Translations under genes and position numbers: made by a program
Origin: Flavobacterium sp.
GTDB taxonomy: Bacteria; Bacteroidota; Bacteroidia; Flavobacteriales; Flavobacteriaceae
Length of the DNA stretch: 64,000 nucleotides
Reading direction: 5' to 3'
Assembly (NCBI GenBank): GCA_029946065.1
Contig: JAQSDU010000014.1
Location: forward strand, 553,260-617,259
Shown: one piece after another, positions 33,003 to 43,618 of the stretch
Layout of the letters: every line of letters starts with the position of its first letter
Numbering within the stretch: position 1 is the stretch's first letter
Notes under the pieces: model-generated
Told to the model about the DNA's origin: nothing
Database searches by the model: none
What the model saw: only the letters and a program-made list of their open reading frames with translations

Positions 33003-33033
33003 TTGCAGATTGAAAATATTTCTGTTATACTTG
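33003..33033 (+). promoter_or_regulatory. Candidate promoter of plus-strand hemicellulase cluster
   Basis: TTG at 33003-33005 and TATACTTG (7/8 of TAnnTTTG) at 33026-33033, 20 nt apart, 155 nt before the first GH43 start. Supported only by consensus match. Confidence 0.4.
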
Positions 33034-33187
33034 TAGTCAATTTTACTATTATAAAAATCGTTGTAGTTGATTTTTCAAAAATTCGCACTTCATAATAATA
33101 TTAAACAGAAAATCCAATCGTCACCAATTTTCTGATACCTATAAAGTCACCACCAAAACAACAACAATCACTTACATTAAATATCGC

Positions 33188-34930
33188 ATGATGATAATAA
33201 CTAAAATACCAACGAATCCAACTAAAATATTGCTTCTGTCTTTACATATAATATGGATTGCTTTTGGTAACGCACAAAATAGTAAAAGGTCAAATAATCA
33301 AGAGCCAATTATATTTACACAATTTACCTATCATGGAAATGACCAGATATATAAAGACAACCCATTGCAACCAGACGAATTTTATACACCTATATTACAA
33401 GGATGTTATCCTGATCCAAGCATAACACACAAAGGCAATGATTACTACCTAGTAAATTCATCGTTTTCCATGACACCAGGCGTACCCATATTCCACTCTA
33501 CTGATATGGTAAACTGGAAACAAATAGGCCATGTATTGGACAAGCCTTCACAATTAAAGGTGGAAAGTTCTGGTATATCTGAAGGTATATATGCCCCCGA
33601 CATCAAATACAATCCTTATAATGATACATTTTACATGATCACAACACAATTTGCAGGAGGTATGGGCAATATGGTCGTAAAGACTAAAGATCCTGCAAAA
33701 GGATGGAGCGATGCTATAAAACTAGGGTTTGACGGCATAGACCCTTCCCTCTTCTTTGATGATAATGGCAAGGCATACGTGGTTCACAATGATGCCCCGC
33801 CCCCTGGCAAAGAGCTATATAGCGGACATCGTGTGATTAAAATATGGGAGTATGACCTAGCAACTGACAAAGTTATCCCCGGATCTGACAAGATTATTGT
33901 AGATGGCGGCACAGATATCATACAGAAACCTATATGGATAGAAGGCCCACACTTATATAAAAGAAACGGACAATATTACCTTATGTGTGCAGAAGGCGGT
34001 ACCGGCGGATGGCACAGTGAAGTGATTTTTAAAAGCAATAGCCCAAAAGGTACGTTTATACCTGCAAAAAATAACCCAATACTTACCCAACGCTATTTTG
34101 CTGCCGATAGGAAGGAAAAAGCAGACTGGGCTGGACATGCCGACCTTGTTGAAGGTCCTGCAGGAAAGTATTATGCCGTATTCCTTGCCATTCGTCCTAA
34201 TGAAAAAGGACAGGTAAACTCAGGGCGCGAAACCTTTATGTTACCCGTAGATTGGAGCGGTGAATTCCCTGTGTTTGAAAACGGCCTTGTGCCGCTTAAA
34301 CCAAAACTTAAAATGCCTGATGGAGTTAAAAACCTAACAGGACACGATGGCTTTTTTCCGAATGGTAATTTTACGTTTACAGATAATTTTAAAACGAGCC
34401 ATTTAGACTTGCGTTGGATCGGTTTAAGAGGCTGGAGGGAGAAATTTGCAACCATTACAAAAGAAGGATTGAAAATAACACCCTTCGCAACAAACATTAA
34501 AGCCAAAGCCCCTACATCTACACTATTTTATAGGCAGCAGCATGCTTCATTTGAAGCAAATACTACCTTAAAATACAAACCAAAATCAGAAAAAGAGCTT
34601 GCAGGTATTACATGCTATCAAAGTGAAAAGTTCAATTATGTATTTGGTATCACAAAAAAAATAAATGACTACTACCTTGTTTTGGAACGTACAGAAAAAG
34701 GAATATCAAAGCTTATCGCAAACAAAAAAATAAGCTTTACATCTGAAATTACCCTACAAGTTATAGCTGAGGGAAGCAACTACAGATTTAACTATACTTT
34801 AAATGGTGCTGCTTATGAAAATCTTGGCGGTACTGTTTCGGGTGATATTCTGTCAACCGATGTAGCTGGTGGTTTTACCGGTAGCTTAATAGGACTGTAT
34901 ACAACAATTGAAAATGATATAAAACCATAA
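33188..34930 (+). CDS. GH43 beta-xylosidase / arabinofuranosidase-type enzyme
   Basis: First gene of the plus-strand cluster, 580 aa, with a long signal peptide (about 1-30, ending FGNAQ). The five-bladed propeller spans about 65-370. Base Asp76 is in CYPDPSIT, pKa modulator Asp185 in GIDPSLFF and acid Glu252 in WIEGPHLY. The C-terminal concanavalin-like domain of GH43 beta-xylosidases spans about 395-580 (TDNFKTSHLDLRWIGLRG). The protein ends at IGLYTTIENDIKP, without the usual closing strand (a DFDWF-like motif), so it may be slightly shortened; I could not rescue that strand in another frame. Expected role is release of xylose or arabinose from arabinoxylo-oligosaccharides, probably in the periplasm. 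Confidence 0.9.
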   Translation: MMIITKIPTNPTKILLLSLHIIWIAFGNAQNSKRSNNQEPIIFTQFTYHGNDQIYKDNPLQPDEFYTPILQGCYPDPSITHKGNDYYLVNSSFSMTPGVPIFHSTDMVNWKQIGHVLDKPSQLKVESSGISEGIYAPDIKYNPYNDTFYMITTQFAGGMGNMVVKTKDPAKGWSDAIKLGFDGIDPSLFFDDNGKAYVVHNDAPPPGKELYSGHRVIKIWEYDLATDKVIPGSDKIIVDGGTDIIQKPIWIEGPHLYKRNGQYYLMCAEGGTGGWHSEVIFKSNSPKGTFIPAKNNPILTQRYFAADRKEKADWAGHADLVEGPAGKYYAVFLAIRPNEKGQVNSGRETFMLPVDWSGEFPVFENGLVPLKPKLKMPDGVKNLTGHDGFFPNGNFTFTDNFKTSHLDLRWIGLRGWREKFATITKEGLKITPFATNIKAKAPTSTLFYRQQHASFEANTTLKYKPKSEKELAGITCYQSEKFNYVFGITKKINDYYLVLERTEKGISKLIANKKISFTSEITLQVIAEGSNYRFNYTLNGAAYENLGGTVSGDILSTDVAGGFTGSLIGLYTTIENDIKP

Positions 34931-34949
34931 TGAAACAGATGAAAATAAT

Positions 34950-34979
34950 TTGATATTCTACTTATAGGAACTACTTTTT
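34950..34979 (+). promoter_or_regulatory. Possible internal promoter before GH3-PA14 gene
   Basis: TTG at 34950-34952, 19 nt, then TACTTTTT (7/8 of TAnnTTTG) at 34972-34979, in the 97-nt gap between GH43 and GH3. Weak, consensus only. Confidence 0.3.
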
Positions 34980-35027
34980 ATTTACTGGGATGCAATCTTA
35001 ACACCTAAAATCTAACCATATAACGGC

Positions 35028-37658
35028 ATGAAAAAACGTACATTTCTAATATTATCCTTTTTATGGTTTTATTTATCCGTATTTCCTTGTTTTGCTCAAA
35101 ACGTGCCATCATATCCTTTTCAGAATTATAATTTAACTTTTGAACAGCGTGTAAACGATCTTGTAAGTCGTTTAACACTTGAAGAAAAAGTGTCGCAAAT
35201 GCTTAATGCTTCGCCGGCTATACCGCGATTAGACATCCCGGCTTACGACTGGTGGAATGAAACCCTGCATGGTGTGGCGCGCACCCCTTTTAAGGTAACC
35301 GTATACCCACAAGCAATTGCAATGGCAGCTACTTTTGATAAAAACTCCCTTTTTAAGATGGCTGACTTTTCGGCGCTTGAAGGGCGTGCAATTTATAACA
35401 AAGCTGTAGCAACTGGCCGCACGAACGAGCGCTACCTTGGGCTTACCTACTGGACACCAAATATTAATATTTTTCGCGACCCTCGATGGGGTCGTGGCCA
35501 GGAAACCTATGGAGAAGATCCGTTTTTAACAGCTGCGCTAGGAAATGCATTCGTAAAAGGACTGCAGGGAGATGATCCTAAGTACCTCAAAGCCGCTGCT
35601 TGTGCCAAACATTATGCCGTACACAGTGGTCCCGAAGCCCTTAGACATGTATATAATGCAGATATAAGCACTTATGATCTTTGGGATACCTACCTACCTG
35701 CATTCAAAAAACTGGTAACCGAATCCCATGTCATTGGGGTTATGTGTGCTTACAATGCCTTTAGAACACAGCCATGTTGCGCAAGTGATTTACTTATGAC
35801 CGATATTTTACGCAACCAGTGGCAATTTAAAGGCTACGTTACGTCTGACTGTTGGGCAATAGATGATTTCTTTAAGAGCCATAAGACACATCCCGATGCG
35901 GCATCGGCATCGGCTGATGCGGTATTTCACGGTACCGATATAGACTGTGGTACCGATGCCTATAAAGCACTTGTACAGGCAGTAAAAGATGGCCTCATTA
36001 ACGAGTCTCAAATCGATGTTTCTGTAAAAAGACTGTTTATGGTGCGGTTTAAACTAGGTATGTTCGACCCAGTGGCTATGGTTAAATATGCCCAAACTCC
36101 AGCAACAGTGCTTGATAGTGACGAACACAGACAACATGCGCTAAAAATGGCACACCAGTCTATGGTACTGCTAAAAAACGAAAACAATACTTTGCCGTTA
36201 AGTAAAAAACTAAAAAAAATCGTGGTTCTTGGGCCAAATGCCGATAATCCGATTTCTATTTTAGGAAATTATAACGGCATCCCCGCTAAGCTTACCACTG
36301 TTTTACAAGGTATAAAAGAAAAATTAGGAAATAATACAGAGGTGGTATATGAGAAGGCAGTTAATTTTACAAACAATAATGTTTTTGTTTATGAAGACCT
36401 GTCAAACCAATATTCTTATGATGGAAAGCAGGGCTTTAAATCCGAATATTTTAATAACATTCAATTAAGCGGTATACCACAAACAGTAGTGCAAGAAAGC
36501 AATATAGAGCATTTGTGGCAGGAAGGCCAAAATGTGGCAGGAACAATCAAAGCTCGGAATTTTTCGGCCCGATATACTACTAATTTTAGGCCTATACAAA
36601 ATGGAGGCATAACTTTCGAAATGGAGGCCGATGATGGCTATAGGCTAATTATTAACGGAAAAAAGGTAATAGATCAATGGTCAAAAAACCGTTGGGGTGC
36701 CCAAACATATGAACTTAAAACTAAAAAAGATTCTGTATATAACCTTGTAGTAGAATATTGGCAGGGAGATTTTGAGGCCCATTTGAGACTTAACGCAGGC
36801 CAATATGTAAAAAATGACCTTGAACTGCTGGCAGCCAAACATAAGGATGCCGATGCTTTTATATTTGTAGGCGGTATTTCCCCACAACTTGAAGGCGAAG
36901 AAATGAAAGTCGCCGACCCCGGATTTGAAGGTGGGGATCGCACTACAATAGCGCTTCCGTCGATCCAAACCGAATTGATGAAAGCCCTCAACACAACCGA
37001 CAAACCAGTGATTTTCGTAATGATGACAGGTAGTGCAATTGCTACAACTTGGGAATCAGAGCACATTCCGGCAATTTTAAACGCCTGGTATGGCGGGCAG
37101 GCGGCAGGCACTGCTGTTGCCGATATCCTTTTTGGCGACTATAATCCTTCTGGACGTTTACCTGTTACGTTCTATAAAAGTGATAGCGACCTCCCAGCGT
37201 TTACTGATTACAGCATGAATAACAGGACGTACCGTTATTTTAAAGGGATGCCGCTGTATGGTTTTGGTTATGGACTGAGCTATACTACTTTTAACTACGA
37301 TAATTTATCAATACCCACTAATGTGAGCAAAGGAAAAGAAGTTACCGTATCTGTTAAGGTTACAAACACCGGTAAAATAGCAGGCGAAGAAGTTGCCCAG
37401 TTGTACGTATCAAACCAGGACAACACAATTAAAGCACCCATAAGATCTTTAAAAGGATTTGAACGCATTACACTTAAACCAGGCGAAAGCAAAACCGTTA
37501 CATTTAATCTATTACCGCAAGATTTATCATATACCACTAGCGAAGGCATGCCTGAACAATTTACCGGAAACATAGCAATAACAGTTGGTGGCCACCAACC
37601 CAATGAACCAAATAAATCAACCAGTAACCATGTTGAAAAAATAATTCGCATCAAATAA
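35028..37658 (+). CDS. GH3 beta-xylosidase/glucosidase with PA14 insert
   Basis: Secreted GH3 enzyme of 876 aa (signal about 1-24, CFAQ). The TIM barrel spans about 30-355, with YDWWNETLHGVAR, DPRWGRGQETYGEDP and CAKHYAVHSGPE; nucleophile Asp274 is in GYVTSDCWAIDD. This set is typical of the beta-xylosidase-like GH3 branch. The alpha/beta sandwich is interrupted by a PA14 domain at about 462-605 (GFKSEYFNN; EADDGYRLIINGKKVIDQW), which usually shapes the active-site rim. A C-terminal Fn3-like domain spans about 765-870. It lies 97 nt after the GH43 and 90 nt before the next GH43. It is a distant paralogue of the 43619 gene; keeping two suggests different linkages or aglycones. Confidence 0.93.
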   Translation: MKKRTFLILSFLWFYLSVFPCFAQNVPSYPFQNYNLTFEQRVNDLVSRLTLEEKVSQMLNASPAIPRLDIPAYDWWNETLHGVARTPFKVTVYPQAIAMAATFDKNSLFKMADFSALEGRAIYNKAVATGRTNERYLGLTYWTPNINIFRDPRWGRGQETYGEDPFLTAALGNAFVKGLQGDDPKYLKAAACAKHYAVHSGPEALRHVYNADISTYDLWDTYLPAFKKLVTESHVIGVMCAYNAFRTQPCCASDLLMTDILRNQWQFKGYVTSDCWAIDDFFKSHKTHPDAASASADAVFHGTDIDCGTDAYKALVQAVKDGLINESQIDVSVKRLFMVRFKLGMFDPVAMVKYAQTPATVLDSDEHRQHALKMAHQSMVLLKNENNTLPLSKKLKKIVVLGPNADNPISILGNYNGIPAKLTTVLQGIKEKLGNNTEVVYEKAVNFTNNNVFVYEDLSNQYSYDGKQGFKSEYFNNIQLSGIPQTVVQESNIEHLWQEGQNVAGTIKARNFSARYTTNFRPIQNGGITFEMEADDGYRLIINGKKVIDQWSKNRWGAQTYELKTKKDSVYNLVVEYWQGDFEAHLRLNAGQYVKNDLELLAAKHKDADAFIFVGGISPQLEGEEMKVADPGFEGGDRTTIALPSIQTELMKALNTTDKPVIFVMMTGSAIATTWESEHIPAILNAWYGGQAAGTAVADILFGDYNPSGRLPVTFYKSDSDLPAFTDYSMNNRTYRYFKGMPLYGFGYGLSYTTFNYDNLSIPTNVSKGKEVTVSVKVTNTGKIAGEEVAQLYVSNQDNTIKAPIRSLKGFERITLKPGESKTVTFNLLPQDLSYTTSEGMPEQFTGNIAITVGGHQPNEPNKSTSNHVEKIIRIK

Positions 37659-37748
37659 TCCAATGCAAATCTACATATAGTCAGCACTGGAAGTTTTGTA
37701 GCGCTTTAAGCCAAATATGGTAATGATATTGAGCCCTAATAATTAATT

Positions 37749-39323
37749 ATGAAAATAATATACCTCTCATTGTTACATATCATTATCTTGTTTTTCTGTG
37801 TAAGCGGCTTTGCCCAGGAAAACGCAAACGCCCATAATCCCATAATTTTTGCTGATGTGCCGGATGAATCGATAATTCGGGTTGGCAATACCTACTACAT
37901 GAGTAGCACTACGATGCACATGAGTCCCGGGGTGCCAATAATGAAATCTTTAGACCTGGTTAACTGGAAAATAGTTAATTATGCTTATGACAGACTTGTT
38001 GAAAATGATGCCATGAACCTTGATAACGGCAAAAATACTTATGGCAGAGGTTCCTGGGCAAGTAGTTTGCGATTCCACAACGGCACTTATTATATATCAA
38101 CATTTGCTGCTACAAGTGGCAAAACGCACATTTATTCAACAAAAGATATCGAAAATGGTCCGTGGACAACTATCGAATTTATACCCGACCTGCACGACCA
38201 TTCGCTTTTTTTTGATGACGATGGCAAAATTTATATGCTCTACGGCGCTGGTAACCTAACCTTAGTTGAACTGAAATCAGACCTTAGTGGTATAATTCCC
38301 GGCACCGAAAAAGTAGTCATTGAAAATGCCAGTACTCCGGCAGGCGATAATATTATGCTAAAGGCAGAAGGCTCACAGCTTTTTAAAATCAACGGTAAAT
38401 ATTATCTATTTAATATCACCTGGCCCCAAGGAGGTATGCGGACTGTAGTAATACATCGCGCCGATAAAATAACCGGCCCTTATGAAGGAAAGCTCGGCTT
38501 GCAGGATCTTGGAGTAGCACAGGGTGGCCTTATCGATACACCTGACGGGAAGTGGTTCGCCTACCTGTTTCGTGATTATGGCGCTGTGGGCCGAATTCCT
38601 TATCTGTTACCTATAGTATGGAAAGAAGGTTGGCCCATTCTAGGAACAGACGGAAAAGTGCCTGAAACCTTAAAACTTCCGACAAATAAATCGCTTATAC
38701 CAGGCATCGTAAATGCTGACGACTTTACCCGTAAGAATGGGCAGCCCAACCTCCCATTGGTATGGCAATGGAATCACAACCCCGATAATAATCTTTGGTC
38801 GGTACAAAAACGAAAAGGATTCCTGCGACTCACAACCGGCCGTTTGGAAACCGATTTTTTAAGCGCTAAAAATACGCTAACGCAACGCACAATTGGACCA
38901 GAATGCACAGGTTATACTGCTGTTGATGCATCTAAAATGAAAGACGGAGATTTTGCAGGTCTTGCGCTATTGCAAAAAAACTACGGTCAGATTGGTATTA
39001 AAATAGACGGCAAAAACAAGTTTATTGTGATGATCAATGCCAGTACTGGCGAACCTGTTGAAGCAGCACGGATACTAATAACTAGCAAAACTGTTCATTT
39101 TAAGGCAGCGTGTGATTTTAATAATAAAAAAGATGTAGCAAATTTTTATTATAGTACCGATGGGCAAACCTGGAAAAAATTAGGCACACCACTTAACATG
39201 ACCTACACACTTCCCCATTTTATGGGCTACCGTTTTGGACTGTTTAACTATGCAACTAAAGCAACCGGAGGTTATGCCGATTTCGATTATTATAAGATAG
39301 AAGATAAAATTTCAAAAGAATAA
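37749..39323 (+). CDS. GH43 (subfamily 12-like) beta-xylosidase/arabinofuranosidase
   Basis: Secreted GH43 of 524 aa (signal about 1-23, SGFAQ). The sequence YYMSSTTMHMSPGVPIMKS is characteristic of the GH43_12-like group. Catalytic residues are Asp39 in ADVPDESII, Asp150 in LHDHSLFFDDDG and Glu207 in KAEGSQLF. The usual DPS after the base is DES here, and the second DPS is DHS, so both prolines are changed although the acidic residues stay. A C-terminal concanavalin-like domain covers about 320-520 (VWQWNHNPDNNLWSV; GYADFDYYKIED). Characterised relatives act on arabinoxylan or xyloglucan arabinose. The next GH43 begins only 3 nt after its stop, indicating tight co-translation. Confidence 0.9.
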   Translation: MKIIYLSLLHIIILFFCVSGFAQENANAHNPIIFADVPDESIIRVGNTYYMSSTTMHMSPGVPIMKSLDLVNWKIVNYAYDRLVENDAMNLDNGKNTYGRGSWASSLRFHNGTYYISTFAATSGKTHIYSTKDIENGPWTTIEFIPDLHDHSLFFDDDGKIYMLYGAGNLTLVELKSDLSGIIPGTEKVVIENASTPAGDNIMLKAEGSQLFKINGKYYLFNITWPQGGMRTVVIHRADKITGPYEGKLGLQDLGVAQGGLIDTPDGKWFAYLFRDYGAVGRIPYLLPIVWKEGWPILGTDGKVPETLKLPTNKSLIPGIVNADDFTRKNGQPNLPLVWQWNHNPDNNLWSVQKRKGFLRLTTGRLETDFLSAKNTLTQRTIGPECTGYTAVDASKMKDGDFAGLALLQKNYGQIGIKIDGKNKFIVMINASTGEPVEAARILITSKTVHFKAACDFNNKKDVANFYYSTDGQTWKKLGTPLNMTYTLPHFMGYRFGLFNYATKATGGYADFDYYKIEDKISKE

Positions 39324-39326
39324 TTC

Positions 39327-40676
39327 ATGAAAATTAAATCCGTAATTGTACCGCTAGCAGCATCCATAGTTGTATTGTGCACCTGGAATGTCTCCGGTCA
39401 AAACCCTATTATCAGAAACCAATACACTGCCGATCCGTCTGCAAGGGTTTTTAATGACAAGGTATATTTATTTCCTTCGCATGATATTCCGCCTTATACC
39501 AATAAAAATCAAGAGAACTGGTTTTCTATGGAAGACTACCATGTGTTTTCATCCGATAATCTTACCGATTGGACAGATCACGGCATGATAGTTACCCAAA
39601 ACAAAGTGCCTTGGGTAAAGCCGGATAGTTTTAGTATGTGGGCACCAGATTGCATTGAACGCGACGGTAAATATTATTTTTACTTTCCTTCAACCTCAAA
39701 AGATACCTTAACAGCTAAAGGTTTTACGATTGGCGTTGCAACAGCCGATAAGCCCGAAGGACCCTACCAAGTCTTGCCACAACCTATAAAGAATGTAAAA
39801 GGAATTGACCCTAATGTATTTATAGACAAAGACGGCCAGGCCTACCTTTATTGGTCGCAGGGCAACATTTATGGAGCAAAACTTAAGGAGAATATGGTAG
39901 CGCTTGCGACTGAACCCGTCATATTTAAAAACCTTCCGGAAAAAGGTCTGAAAGAAGGGCCATACATGCTTGAAAGGAATGGCATTTATTACCTCACCTA
40001 CCCGCATGTTGAGAATAAAATTGAGCGACTTGAATACGCAATAGGGAGTAACCCGTTAGGGCCGTTTAAGGTAACTGGTGTTATCATGGATGAATCGGCA
40101 AGCGGTTGTTGGACGAACCACCATTCTATTATCCAGTTTAAAAAGCAATGGTATTTGTTTTACCACAATAACGATCTTTCACCAACATTTGACAAGAACC
40201 GATCAGTACGCATTGATAGTTTAACATTTAACGGCGATGGAACGATTAAAAAAATAATCCCAACGTTACGCGGGGTTGGTACAACGCTGGCAAAGTCAAA
40301 AATTCAAGCAGACCGTTACAGCGCACTGAGTACTACTGGAGCAATAGTAGAATTCATTGATAACACAGATTTATTTAAAGGTTGGAAAACCGTGCTGTCG
40401 TCGAAAAAAGCTTTTGTGAGGTATGATGGTGTAGACTTTGGATTAGAAAAATTAAAAAAGGTTTTGGCACAAGCTAAAACACCAACTGGTGGCACCATAG
40501 AAATCAGAATAGACAAAATAGACGGCCCATTGTTGGCTAACTTAAAAGTTGCCCCCGGTACAAAATGGTATATGGCAGAAGCGCCTCTGCTAAAATATTC
40601 GCCAAGAATCCACAGTATTTATATAATTTCTTCCCAGAATACTCCGATAGAAATAGACTGGATAACATTTGAATAA
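39327..40676 (+). CDS. GH43 glycosidase with C-terminal CBM6-like domain
   Basis: Secreted GH43 of 449 aa (signal about 1-25). The propeller begins right after the signal with NPIIRNQYTADPSARVF. Base Asp36, pKa modulator Asp161 (GIDPNVFID) and acid Glu210 (KEGPYM) are all present. A beta-sandwich of about 130 residues resembling CBM6 follows from about 320 (FVRYDGVDFG; IEIRIDKIDGPLLANL; IDWITFE), likely binding xylan or arabinoxylan. It shares this layout with the 52237-53601 gene. The likely role is beta-xylosidase or arabinofuranohydrolase. It is 3 nt after the previous GH43 and 21 nt before the esterase fusion. Confidence 0.9.
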   Translation: MKIKSVIVPLAASIVVLCTWNVSGQNPIIRNQYTADPSARVFNDKVYLFPSHDIPPYTNKNQENWFSMEDYHVFSSDNLTDWTDHGMIVTQNKVPWVKPDSFSMWAPDCIERDGKYYFYFPSTSKDTLTAKGFTIGVATADKPEGPYQVLPQPIKNVKGIDPNVFIDKDGQAYLYWSQGNIYGAKLKENMVALATEPVIFKNLPEKGLKEGPYMLERNGIYYLTYPHVENKIERLEYAIGSNPLGPFKVTGVIMDESASGCWTNHHSIIQFKKQWYLFYHNNDLSPTFDKNRSVRIDSLTFNGDGTIKKIIPTLRGVGTTLAKSKIQADRYSALSTTGAIVEFIDNTDLFKGWKTVLSSKKAFVRYDGVDFGLEKLKKVLAQAKTPTGGTIEIRIDKIDGPLLANLKVAPGTKWYMAEAPLLKYSPRIHSIYIISSQNTPIEIDWITFE

Positions 40677-43490
<2,814 letters not shown>

Positions 43491-43618
43491 GCAGTCGCAA
43501 ATGTTGTAAAGATTGCTGGCTGTAAATGATTTGCTTATATCTTCTATAAATATTGTACCTCAAATTAAGTTTTGTTTTGATTTCCAGTGTTCTATTCTTA
43601 TCATCTAAAAATAAACCT

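Larger units (their letters stand above)
32358..33187. other. 830-bp AT-rich divergent control region
   Basis: Lies between SusC-2 (minus) and the plus-strand GH43-led cluster. I see a minus promoter/operator at 32711-32745, a plus promoter candidate at 33003-33033, and GTCACCA twice at 33120-33126 and 33146-33152. No ORF, tRNA or riboswitch fold that I can defend. Its length and position make it the likely switch point of the locus. Confidence 0.55.

Noticed and set aside
33120-33152. GTCACCA twice, 26 nt apart, upstream of the first GH43
   Set aside because: Only half of the GTCAnnnTGAC motif and not placed relative to a promoter as at the two good sites; may be chance.
36674-37111. 145-codon minus-strand ORF
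   Set aside because: Antisense to the GH3-PA14 gene; no recognisable motif and no promoter.
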